64,000 nucleotides of DNA, from the IMG/VR virus record IMGVR_UViG_3300048588_000136, positions 25,358 through 89,357 of that record; one strand, written 5' to 3'. A program made the position numbers and the translations under genes. The stretch is from a virus. Each line of letters begins with the position of its first letter. Position 1 is the first letter of the stretch. Of the stretch, positions 1 to 7,424 are shown piece after piece. The notes beneath the pieces are model-generated. The model was not told the DNA's origin. It searched no databases and saw only the letters and a program-made list of their open reading frames with translations.

Positions 1-2
1 AG

Positions 3-677
3 AAAGCAAAGCAGGGCATCACCTGGACGAACGAACGGCGCAAGTTGTCCGACCTCATCCCGTGGGAACGCAACCCGCGCACCATCAAGAACGCACAAGC
101 CGAACGGCTTGTCGATAGCGTGGAGACGTTCGGTCAAGTGGAGACGTTGGCGATTGACTGCGATAACAATATCCTAAACGGTCATCAGCGCGTCTCCGTC
201 CTCGCCGGTCAATACGGCATGGATTACGAGGTTGACGTGCGGGTAGCAAGCCGGGAGCTTACCGAACGGGAACGGCAACAGTTGACGGTTTATTTGCATC
301 GTGGGGCGACGGGCGAATGGTCATTTGATGAACTTGCGAATTGGGGCATTGAGGACGACCTTGTAACTTGGGGCTTTGACGACATTGCTGCCATTGCCGA
401 AGCCGCGCAAACTACCGCGATCGGAGAAAGCAGCATTACCAGCACTGATCGGATATTGGGTGATAAGCGCAAGCAGATTAAGCCGGTATTGTACGCCGAC
501 GAAATAGGCGACTTTGAAAAGGCCATCATCGCTACTGGCCTACGCAACCGGGGCGAGGCTATCATGACCATTTGTCGATTCTATTTGGAGCAACATGACA
601 ACGGGGAAGAAGAAGGACAATTCAACATATCTTTTAAAAACTTCGCTACGCAGAAATCTGCTAAAGATGATCGATAA
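3..677 (+). CDS. ParB-like nuclease-domain protein (5' truncated)
   Basis: The reading frame is already open at the left edge, so the start lies outside the window. The visible part begins with a ParB N-terminal pattern (KLSDLIPWERNPRTI, then NGHQRV), which in ParB/Srx-fold proteins binds CTP or DNA or cleaves DNA. Phage ParB-like domains often sit beside or within DNA methyltransferases, and here a methyltransferase-like gene overlaps the 3' end. The C-terminal half (about residue 110 onward) has no domain I recognise. A role in DNA modification or partition is inferred from family and context only. Confidence 0.75.
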   Translation, partial: KAKQGITWTNERRKLSDLIPWERNPRTIKNAQAERLVDSVETFGQVETLAIDCDNNILNGHQRVSVLAGQYGMDYEVDVRVASRELTERERQQLTVYLHRGATGEWSFDELANWGIEDDLVTWGFDDIAAIAEAAQTTAIGESSITSTDRILGDKRKQIKPVLYADEIGDFEKAIIATGLRNRGEAIMTICRFYLEQHDNGEEEGQFNISFKNFATQKSAKDDR

Positions 678-1215
678 TCCGGTCGTCATGGAAACACATG
701 GCGGGTATGGTGCTATTTGGAATCAGTGCTACATGGACATTGCGCAGGGCGTTGTCTTTGAGAAGGATGCAGATAAGACAAAGGTTTTGGCTGTGCAGCG
801 TCCCACCTGGGCCGTTTACGAATGCGATTGCGAGATGGCATTGGCGGCTGGTATCGGATCTCATTTGCCTATCAACTTTCTGGATTGCGATCCCTATGGC
901 GAACCGTGGCCAGTGCTTGACTCCTTCTTCTTGAGTGACCGCCCGTTTCCGTCTGCACTGGCAATTGTGGTCAATGATGGACTACGGCAAAAGCTCAAGA
1001 TGAACGGCGGTTGGAATGTGGAGAGCTTGCGGGATGTAGTCAGCGCATACGGTAATAACACGCTGTATGCTAACTACCTGGAGATATGCAAAGAGATGTT
1101 GCAAGAAAAAGCGAGTCAGCGGGGGTATGCGCTGACTCGGTGGGCCGGATATTATTGTGGACATGCGCAGCAGATGACGCACTATGCAGGACTGTTTACC
1201 CGTGATGCTGGTTGA
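595..1215 (+). CDS. SAM-dependent methyltransferase-like protein (Trm1-like DPYG motif)
   Basis: This 206-residue protein has a Rossmann methyltransferase layout: a glycine-rich stretch near residue 35 (ETHGGYGAIW), an acidic strand end (VYECDCEMA), then FLDCDPYGEPWPVLDS at about residues 95-110. The DPYG sequence resembles motif IV of the Trm1 tRNA m2,2-guanine methyltransferases. ATG 595 has a GGAG four bases upstream and overlaps the ParB-like gene; ATG 667 is an alternative start. It is much shorter than Trm1 and lacks its C-terminal domain. The substrate, RNA or DNA, cannot be told. Confidence 0.55.
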   Translation: MTTGKKKDNSTYLLKTSLRRNLLKMIDNPVVMETHGGYGAIWNQCYMDIAQGVVFEKDADKTKVLAVQRPTWAVYECDCEMALAAGIGSHLPINFLDCDPYGEPWPVLDSFFLSDRPFPSALAIVVNDGLRQKLKMNGGWNVESLRDVVSAYGNNTLYANYLEICKEMLQEKASQRGYALTRWAGYYCGHAQQMTHYAGLFTRDAG

Positions 1216-2023
1216 TGTAGCGGGGATTGTAGTAGCCCGCCGGCAGGTATTTCTGAAGGTCGTGTTTAATATAATGCTTGACACCGAGCCGGTTGACCAG
1301 TTCCAGAATGCGGTGTGTGTACGATTCCCAATCGGTCGTGTTGGTCATGGGCAGGTAGTTGGCCCGACCGATTTTGTAAAGGTCAACAAATTCATGGGTG
1401 CGCTCGATAATTTCAAGGCTGCTTTCGGTGTTCAAGGTCGGTTCAAGACTAACCCATGTAAAGATACCGGCGCCGTGAAACGCCTTCAGTGTCGCAATGC
1501 GGTCGCCTGGGAGTTGCGCTCCACGTTCCCATTTGCGGCTAAAGTCATCGTCAAGAGTGGTCAATGTGGAGGCGAAGGCATCACGGTCAGGGCGAAACAA
1601 ATCAATGTCGCGAAGTGCGCGACTGCCGCCCTTGGTCAGAGTGCAAGTGCCCAGCCCGTTGCTTTGCAACGTGGTCAGCACGTCACGGGTGAGGCTGTTG
1701 TCAAATGGGTGATAGGGGTCAGTAGTGAACGATAGCATGACCTGCTCAGTGATGCCAAGCGCTTGATACTTGCGGGCGTCTTTGCGCAGGGCATCAAGGA
1801 AGCCATTACGGGGAGATGCGCCAGCGTCAAAGCTTGGGCGGTCCATCTTGAGAACCTTGGGCACGTAGCAGTATGCGCAAGCATGGCCGCAGCCGCGATA
1901 GGGGTTGGTTGCAAGCTTGGCGTATTCGCCAGCTTGACCACGAGGGGCATACACAATGGAGCAACCTTTAACGCTCCAACCGTTGTCTTCAAGTTGATAA
2001 GTGTGAGTTTTTAACATGGTCAT
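1196..2023 (-). CDS. Radical SAM protein, SplB-like family
   Basis: A CxxxCxxC cluster (GCGHACAYCYVP, about residues 45-56) marks a radical SAM enzyme that binds a 4Fe-4S cluster and cleaves S-adenosylmethionine. The following YVPKV and the overall length of 275 residues resemble the SplB/Rv2578c group, which includes spore photoproduct lyase. I cannot show the specific lyase cysteine, so repair of UV photoproducts is only a possibility. It overlaps the small upstream gene by four bases (ATGA), so the two form an operon. Its 3' end overlaps the methyltransferase-like gene tail to tail. Confidence 0.8.
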   Translation of the reverse strand: MTMLKTHTYQLEDNGWSVKGCSIVYAPRGQAGEYAKLATNPYRGCGHACAYCYVPKVLKMDRPSFDAGASPRNGFLDALRKDARKYQALGITEQVMLSFTTDPYHPFDNSLTRDVLTTLQSNGLGTCTLTKGGSRALRDIDLFRPDRDAFASTLTTLDDDFSRKWERGAQLPGDRIATLKAFHGAGIFTWVSLEPTLNTESSLEIIERTHEFVDLYKIGRANYLPMTNTTDWESYTHRILELVNRLGVKHYIKHDLQKYLPAGYYNPRYINQHHG

Positions 2024-2208
2024 GATTGTTTGTCCTTTTCTTTTTGAATAAGATTTCTAAGATATGCTGAAATGTTACTTGACTGCTGTTGCAACCATTC
2101 TAGCTGTGACTTTGGTAGCCGAATGTTTACACGAACGGTTGGCTCCTGTGGGTCTACGGTTTTGCGCCCTGAGCCTGGACGCTTACCGCCTCGTTGCTGT
2201 TTCGTCAT
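2020..2208 (-). CDS. Small ribbon-helix-helix-like DNA-binding protein
   Basis: This 62-residue basic protein opens with a PGSGRK patch, followed by VRVNIRLPKSQLEWLQ and ISAYLRNLIQ. That beta-strand then two-helix pattern is typical of RHH/Arc-like regulators. It is translationally coupled to the radical SAM gene. It may regulate its own operon through the promoter at 2215-2243; this is inference. Confidence 0.6.
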   Translation of the reverse strand: MTKQQRGGKRPGSGRKTVDPQEPTVRVNIRLPKSQLEWLQQQSSNISAYLRNLIQKEKDKQS

Positions 2209-2214
2209 AGTTTG

Positions 2215-2243
2215 ATTGTAGCATACGTTTTCAATATTGTCTA
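2215..2243 (-). promoter_or_regulatory. Promoter for the radical SAM operon
   Basis: Reading the minus strand, TAGACA (2238-2243) is followed after exactly 17 bases by TACAAT (2215-2220), with TGC directly before the -10, an extended -10. This matches other promoters in the window. Confidence 0.6.
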
Positions 2244-2291
2244 TAGTTTTGGGTAAAACTCAGACGAAAGTACGATTTCTTTAAGGTTGAT

Positions 2292-2711
2292 ATGGCTAAA
2301 CGACAGCAAGAGCGTTACACGGCTGACAAAATGATAGAGGCGCTACGTAAAGCGCGTGGCATTGCCGCACGCGCCGCCGAGATGCTTGGCTGCGACCGTC
2401 AAACGGTGCTGAACTACTGCAAGAAATATCCGACGGTGCAAGCGGCGCGGGAAGAAGCCAAAGAAACGCTGAACGACTGGGTAGAGTCGCAGATGATTAA
2501 GCGCATTCAGGCGGGCGACACCACCATGATGATTTGGTGGTCAAAAACGCAGATGAAAGACCGAAATTTTGTCGAGAGGATAGACAACCGCAACTACGAC
2601 ATTGACCTATCCAAGCTGACCAATGATCAACTAGAACGTGTGGCAGCCGGTGAAGACCCGTTGCAGGTGGTGCTAGATGGCTACGTCGCTACAAATAAGA
2701 GCAGCGGCTGA
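2292..2711 (+). CDS. Terminase small subunit-like protein
   Basis: This 139-residue protein lies directly upstream of the large terminase and overlaps it by 35 bases. An N-terminal helix-turn-helix is visible (ARAAEMLGCDRQTVLNYCKK, about residues 27-46), as expected for the DNA-recognition subunit that chooses packaging sites. The rest (QAGDTTMMIWWSKTQMKDR) matches phage proteins with helix-turn-helix plus DNA-packaging domains. It opens the late, plus-strand gene block. The assignment rests on position and the helix-turn-helix. Confidence 0.7.
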   Translation: MAKRQQERYTADKMIEALRKARGIAARAAEMLGCDRQTVLNYCKKYPTVQAAREEAKETLNDWVESQMIKRIQAGDTTMMIWWSKTQMKDRNFVERIDNRNYDIDLSKLTNDQLERVAAGEDPLQVVLDGYVATNKSSG

Positions 2712-4359
2712 ACTAGAGCGGCGCAAGCGGGGCAACGTTGGGGAAAGCCCATTTGCCCAGTATCGCTTTGAGCCAATCCGCTACATCATCGAAAAACTCG
2801 GCTGGCATCCGTGGGCCGGTGACGTTGACCATCCGGGCCAAGTGGAAGTGCTGCAAGCCTACGAACTGGCATTGCGCCAATTGCATGAGCGATACGACTA
2901 CGAGCAAGGCGTCCTGACCGCTGACCAATTGCAATACTGGACACCTGGTCAGGTGATAAAAAATAGAATACGCATTGAAGCAGGGCATACTGTAGGTAAG
3001 ACAAAACTTGTGTCTGGTATCCTGTCTCATTTCTTTGACACATGCACGCCGTCCATCATTTACAGCTTTGCGCCTACATCCGAGCAGATTAACGATCTGC
3101 TGTGGAAGGAAATCAGAACCGACCGGCGCAAAAATAAATTGCCTGGACGTGTGGCTAAAATTCCTTACCTGTCGTTCAAGGGGGATGAAAACCCAGATCA
3201 TTTTGCCAAGGGACGAGCTACGCAAAACAGCGAAACAGAGAGCATTCAGGGACAACATGGTCGCTATTTAATGTTCGTGATTGACGAGGCCGAAGGTGTG
3301 GCTGACTATGTGTATGACGCTGTCGAGTCGATGACTAGTGGCGGCATTGCGCTGGTGTTGATGTTAGCGAATCCGCGTACACGCACGAGTAAGTTTTATA
3401 AGCAGAAAACACGTAATGACGTAGCGAACTTTCGCATGTCCTGCGTGTGGCACCCCAACGTATTGGCGGATCGAGAAGTGGTTCCCGGCGCTGTCCGCCG
3501 TGACTATGTGGAGGGCATGGTGCGTGATCATTGTGAGGTTGTTAGCAATCACAACCATGACCAAAATACGTTTGAATTGCCGTGGCACCAAGGTGTGATT
3601 TATAAGCCAGATGCTGAATGCATGTTTCGTGTCCTTGGTGTGCCACCAGCGAATTTGACGGATAACACGTTTGTAACCGTAGGAGGATATGAGGCGGCTA
3701 CAAAGCGCAAGCCCGTCAGTCACGAACCAACTAAAGCACGTATCGGGGTAGATGTTGCACGGTATGGTACGGATGCTGGCACCATTTATTGTCGTCACAA
3801 TGGCGTAGTGTGGCGGGAAGCAGCGATACAAGGACAGGACACGAATGCATACCTGGATAAGTTGCGTCCGCTGTTTGACCGATTGAAAAATGACGGTGTA
3901 ACCGACATAGAAATTAGAGTTGATGGCGGTGGCGGCTACGCATCTGGCATTATTGACCCGCTCAAAATCGATATGCGATTTCGTAAAATGTTCACCACTA
4001 TCGCGCTACATGAGGTGCACAATAACGGTACGGCGTATGACACGAATAGTTACTATGATAAAGTGACTGAGATGTACGCTCAAGCAGGCGAAACGCTGAA
4101 GGGCATTTATATTCGCAATGCGCCGCCGCTGTTAGAAACGGATTTGACCGAGCGTCCATATAAGTACGTCAATGACAGCGGGCGCAGCGTGAAAAAATTG
4201 ACTGACAAAGAGCAGTTCAAAAGTAAGTACCTGCGTTCACCGGATGATGGTGACGGATTTGTTCTAGCGGTGGCGCCCGATTACATATTTGCACATAACG
4301 AGTTGCCTACCGGCATGGATCTGAGCGGATTTACACAAACTAGTAAGTGGAGAACATAA
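2677..4359 (+). CDS. terL: Terminase large subunit
   Basis: This is the ATP-driven DNA-packaging motor and headful or site nuclease. The ATPase part has a Walker A-like loop AGHTVGKT (about residue 101) and Walker B LMFVIDEAEG (about residue 198). The RNase H-like nuclease part shows IGVDVARYGTDAG (about 355), EIRVDGGGGY (about 411) and DDGDGFVLA (about 522), which supply the acidic metal ligands. The length of 560 residues is normal. It sits between the small terminase and portal genes, as is usual. Confidence 0.92.
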   Translation: MATSLQIRAAAELERRKRGNVGESPFAQYRFEPIRYIIEKLGWHPWAGDVDHPGQVEVLQAYELALRQLHERYDYEQGVLTADQLQYWTPGQVIKNRIRIEAGHTVGKTKLVSGILSHFFDTCTPSIIYSFAPTSEQINDLLWKEIRTDRRKNKLPGRVAKIPYLSFKGDENPDHFAKGRATQNSETESIQGQHGRYLMFVIDEAEGVADYVYDAVESMTSGGIALVLMLANPRTRTSKFYKQKTRNDVANFRMSCVWHPNVLADREVVPGAVRRDYVEGMVRDHCEVVSNHNHDQNTFELPWHQGVIYKPDAECMFRVLGVPPANLTDNTFVTVGGYEAATKRKPVSHEPTKARIGVDVARYGTDAGTIYCRHNGVVWREAAIQGQDTNAYLDKLRPLFDRLKNDGVTDIEIRVDGGGGYASGIIDPLKIDMRFRKMFTTIALHEVHNNGTAYDTNSYYDKVTEMYAQAGETLKGIYIRNAPPLLETDLTERPYKYVNDSGRSVKKLTDKEQFKSKYLRSPDDGDGFVLAVAPDYIFAHNELPTGMDLSGFTQTSKWRT

Positions 4360-4360
4360 A

Positions 4361-5794
4361 ATGGCTCGTGTTGATTTGATGGAACTTGGTGAAACCGGTT
4401 TGCAAAAATCGGGTGGCCAGGTATATGAAGAGTTTTTACGCGAGCTACGCGGCGACCGCTGGCTAAAGGTTGTACGCGAAATGTCGGAACAGGATAGCGT
4501 CGTGGTGGCCATTCTGTTTGCTGTGGAAATGCTATTGCGCCAAGCCGACTGGGAGATTGAGCCGACCGACGGTGATACGGATACCGCTGAGTTTGTTGAA
4601 TCCTGCTTTGATGACATGTCGCTATCGTGGGAAGACACCATGACAGAAATTCTCACGATGTTACCATATGGGTACAGCTACATGGAAACCGTTTACAAGA
4701 AGCGAGGCGGTGATGTTGATGATCCGACGAAGCGCAGCAAGTACAATGATGGGCGTATCGGTTGGCGCAAGTGGGCGATTCGTAGTCAACACACTCGCTA
4801 CATGTGGGAGTTTGACCGGGGCGGTGGAATCCGGGGCATGTGGCAGACATTAGAGCAGGGCGCGCCCGTGTTTATCCCCATCGAAAAAGCATTGTTGTTT
4901 CGTACTACCACACATCTGGGCAATCCTGAGGGGCGCAGTATCTTGCGGGGTTGCTACCGCTCGTGGTACTTCAAAAAGCATCTAGAGAACATCGAAGGTA
5001 TTGGCGTAGAGCGTGACCTTGCCGGCTTGCCCGTGGCCCATGTGCCGCCTGAACTGCTGTCATCTGCGGCCAGTCCAGAGAATCAGCAGCTATATTCAGC
5101 CATCAAAGAGATTGTGACCAGCATCCGGCGTGATGAACAAGAAGGCGTTGTGTGGCCGCTCGCCTACGACGAAAATGGACGAGAGCGATTCAAGCTAGAA
5201 TTGCTGAGCACGGCCGGATCGCGGCAGTTTGACATTGGCGGCATTATCAACCGTAAGAACAATGAAATTGCAATGGCGGTTTTGGCTGACTTTATTTTGC
5301 TGGGGCATGAAAAAGTGGGTAGCTATGCATTGTCTGCTACCAAGTCGAGCATGTTCAAAACCGCACTAAAAGCCTGGCTCGATAGTATCGCCGATGTCGT
5401 CAACACCTACGCCATTCCTCGCCTGTTGAGTGTGAACGGGATACAAGTCACAGCGCCGCCGCGGTTGGTTTTTGGCGGCGTGGGAGAAATCGACCTAGAT
5501 GTGCTAATGACTTTCGTTAAGGAGGCGAGCGCCGCCGGCATGACGCTATTCCCGTCGGTCGAAATCGAAAACGATTTGCGATCTAAAATGCGGCTGCCGT
5601 TATTATCTGATGAAGACATAGCGCAACGAGATGCGCAGGGTATGCAATCTAAACAGATACCACAGCCACAAGACCAGACATCACAGGATAGCACTAGGAC
5701 GCAATTTAATGAGGCCATTCTTGCGCAAATCCGTGAAGCACAGGCGCAGGTTGGCGCTGCGTTGATGGAGTTACGCGGGGCCGGCAATGCCTAA
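4361..5794 (+). CDS. Portal protein, DUF935/Mu gp29-like
   Basis: This 477-residue protein begins one base after the terminase stop and resembles DUF935 portal proteins, which form the dodecameric DNA channel at the capsid vertex. Recognisable stretches are SVVVAILFAVEMLLRQADW near residue 45, GRSILRGCYRSWYFKKHLEN near 190, and a C-terminal part with ILLGHEKVGSYALSATKSS. The gene overlaps the next head gene by eight bases. A Mu-type head module is supported by its neighbours. Confidence 0.88.
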   Translation: MARVDLMELGETGLQKSGGQVYEEFLRELRGDRWLKVVREMSEQDSVVVAILFAVEMLLRQADWEIEPTDGDTDTAEFVESCFDDMSLSWEDTMTEILTMLPYGYSYMETVYKKRGGDVDDPTKRSKYNDGRIGWRKWAIRSQHTRYMWEFDRGGGIRGMWQTLEQGAPVFIPIEKALLFRTTTHLGNPEGRSILRGCYRSWYFKKHLENIEGIGVERDLAGLPVAHVPPELLSSAASPENQQLYSAIKEIVTSIRRDEQEGVVWPLAYDENGRERFKLELLSTAGSRQFDIGGIINRKNNEIAMAVLADFILLGHEKVGSYALSATKSSMFKTALKAWLDSIADVVNTYAIPRLLSVNGIQVTAPPRLVFGGVGEIDLDVLMTFVKEASAAGMTLFPSVEIENDLRSKMRLPLLSDEDIAQRDAQGMQSKQIPQPQDQTSQDSTRTQFNEAILAQIREAQAQVGAALMELRGAGNA

Positions 5795-6659
5795 TGATTG
5801 GCTGATATACAAAAACCTGCGTAATCTGCAAGATGGCTACGACGCGTTGGCATCCAAAGACTTGACGACGCGTCAAAAGTACTTAGCGCGACGATCCGCT
5901 CTAGATACGCAATGGCAATCTGACTTACTGCCAGTCATGAGCGATTTGTATTGGTACCCATTTCGGAATGGAACTGACGGGATACCGAAGAGTCAAAAGA
6001 AACTGAGGAGTTGGTTAAGGCGCCAATACGATGACCAGGCGGCTATTGCGGCGCTTCTCTTTTTGATGATTAGGTATGGAAAAGTTGCTTACGAACTTGG
6101 CGGACAGAGCGCGCTTGACGATTTGGGGATTGACGCTAATTTTAAGCTAACCAATCTTGATATACTAAAGGCCATTGACGAGCGTTATCGTTTAATGGTT
6201 GCACAAGATACAGAATACAGCCTAATTGATACCACCGTTGATGATTTAGCTAAATCAATACCGGAAGCGCAAGACAGCGGAAAGACGTTTTTGGTAGCAC
6301 TGGCGGCTATTATAGCAGCGTTATCCGCAAATCGTACCGTAAAAATCGAACGGTACGAACGACCGTTTCAGGTTGGCCAGGCGCTGGAAAACGCATACGA
6401 GCAGAATGGTGTTCGGTATATCATGTACGATGTTTACGGGGTGGGCTGTCCACGCATTTGTGCTCCTTGGCACGGGCAAGTGTTTAATGTTGGAACGGTT
6501 AGACCGGTGCGTATACCTCAGCATTCCGGCTGTGATTGTAGATGGACGGCGGTTAGTCGAAACGGTCAGCGCGCCGGCTTTCCAGAGGTCATTGTTGCAT
6601 TACTAGGCAATCAGGGGGACACTTTGCAACCTCCTGCAAATGTATGGACGGGGGCTTAA
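5787..6659 (+). CDS. Minor head protein (SPP1 gp7 / Mu F family)
   Basis: The C-terminal third carries the head-morphogenesis signature: CPRICAPWHGQVFNV (about residue 218) and PQHSGCDCRW (about residue 243), with cysteines and histidine spaced as in SPP1 gp7 and Mu gpF. Family members bind the portal and act in capsid assembly and DNA ejection. The gene overlaps the portal gene, which supports coupled translation. Confidence 0.85.
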   Translation: MPNDWLIYKNLRNLQDGYDALASKDLTTRQKYLARRSALDTQWQSDLLPVMSDLYWYPFRNGTDGIPKSQKKLRSWLRRQYDDQAAIAALLFLMIRYGKVAYELGGQSALDDLGIDANFKLTNLDILKAIDERYRLMVAQDTEYSLIDTTVDDLAKSIPEAQDSGKTFLVALAAIIAALSANRTVKIERYERPFQVGQALENAYEQNGVRYIMYDVYGVGCPRICAPWHGQVFNVGTVRPVRIPQHSGCDCRWTAVSRNGQRAGFPEVIVALLGNQGDTLQPPANVWTGA

Positions 6660-6850
6660 TGCAGGTAGTCAATGGCGCCGCTGATGACACCATGACAGTC
6701 AAGGATATACTTAAGCGTATACCCACGCGCATGATTCGTTTCATGCTACGTATCGCCAGTCTACAGCGTGGTCGCTACATGGTGTACTTGACAGTAGGAG
6801 AAGGCGACATTGAATGGTCAGTGTGCCAAGTTGAAAGGGTGGAACGATGA
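6659..6850 (+). CDS. Small hypothetical protein
   Basis: ATG 6659 overlaps the preceding TAA by one base and is preceded by a GGGGG stretch that could serve as ribosome site. The 63-residue product (MQVVNGAADDTMTVKDILKR at its start) is not recognised. It ends in an ATGA overlap with the next gene, so it is probably translated as part of the head operon. Confidence 0.55.
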   Translation: MQVVNGAADDTMTVKDILKRIPTRMIRFMLRIASLQRGRYMVYLTVGEGDIEWSVCQVERVER

Positions 6851-7191
6851 GTGCTAGACTGTTGTTGCGCTATAGAGATTTACGTATGCTGCCACCACAA
6901 TCCATTGCTGGTGATTTTGTCGAAATTGACGAGCATGTTTATGTGATTCGCCATCGATACATAGAATGGAACGGCTATGGACTTTATGAATCGTCATGGG
7001 TAGGTGATGCTCTTTTTATATACGATTGGCTGTTCTGGACAGGTGATTTGTGGTATCGCCGCACATTGTTATGGCTTGCCGGTGCGGGGTTAGCGGAGTA
7101 TCCACCGGAAGGTTGTTTCCCATCGTGGATCGACGTAATGACGAGATGGAATAAGTTTTTATCGTTGGCTAAGAATAAATTTAGGTACTAG
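6847..7191 (+). CDS. Hypothetical head-operon protein
   Basis: A 114-residue aromatic-rich protein (many W and Y, for example YDWLFWTGDLWYRRTLLW). The hydrophobic part near residues 55-85 could be a membrane-associated segment, but charged residues interrupt it. It starts in a four-base overlap with the gene before. The -35 box of the next promoter overlaps its stop codon. Function unknown. Confidence 0.55.
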   Translation: MSARLLLRYRDLRMLPPQSIAGDFVEIDEHVYVIRHRYIEWNGYGLYESSWVGDALFIYDWLFWTGDLWYRRTLLWLAGAGLAEYPPEGCFPSWIDVMTRWNKFLSLAKNKFRY

Positions 7192-7217
7192 ACAAAAACG
7201 CAAAGTTGTGCTATAGT
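7189..7217 (+). promoter_or_regulatory. Promoter ahead of a structured RNA
   Basis: TAGACA (7189-7194), 17-base spacer ending in TGC, TATAGT (7212-7217). The downstream 25 bases from TTGTGC resemble those of the unit at 17309-17333 at 20 of 25 positions. Confidence 0.65.
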
Positions 7218-7223
7218 TTTCAC

Positions 7224-7418
7224 AGTGAATCATGCGGCATTGCGGATGGACGCAAGAAGAAGATGTTAGAGGTAGCGAGAGCAGGCCAAGCCCTCGATGA
7301 AACTGCTACCAGACGGTATCAATCCCGTCCCGCATGATTAACTTAATATCTTAACGGCATGAAACGTTAGACACATGGCGTCTGTGACAGGGTAACACCT
7401 GTTGCAGGCGCCTTTTTT
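7224..7418 (+). ncRNA. Structured non-coding RNA or terminated leader
   Basis: About 195 bases lie between a good promoter and an intrinsic terminator, with no gene. A perfect 10-bp outer stem pairs 7228-7237 (AATCATGCGG) with 7330-7339. Inside it GGTAGC (7271-7276) pairs with GCTACC (7305-7310), enclosing GAG/CTC and a CAGGCCAAGCC loop. A small AACG/CGTT hairpin (7352-7367) and the terminator follow. The T-run ends six bases before ATG 7425, so it could be either a free RNA or a regulatory leader. It matches no RNA family I can name with confidence. Confidence 0.6.
7377..7418 (+). terminator. Intrinsic terminator abutting the protease gene
   Basis: GGCGTCTG (7377-7384) pairs with CAGGCGCC (7405-7412), one G-T pair. 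An inner ACAGG/CCTGT stem extends the hairpin, and six Ts follow. It leaves no room for a ribosome site in front of ATG 7425. Confidence 0.8.
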
Positions 7419-7424
7419 ATTTCT

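Noticed and set aside
7224-7418. SAM-I-type riboswitch
   Set aside because: A GATGAAAC stretch recalls the SAM-I core, but the K-turn, GGCAACC-type strand and helix order do not fit.
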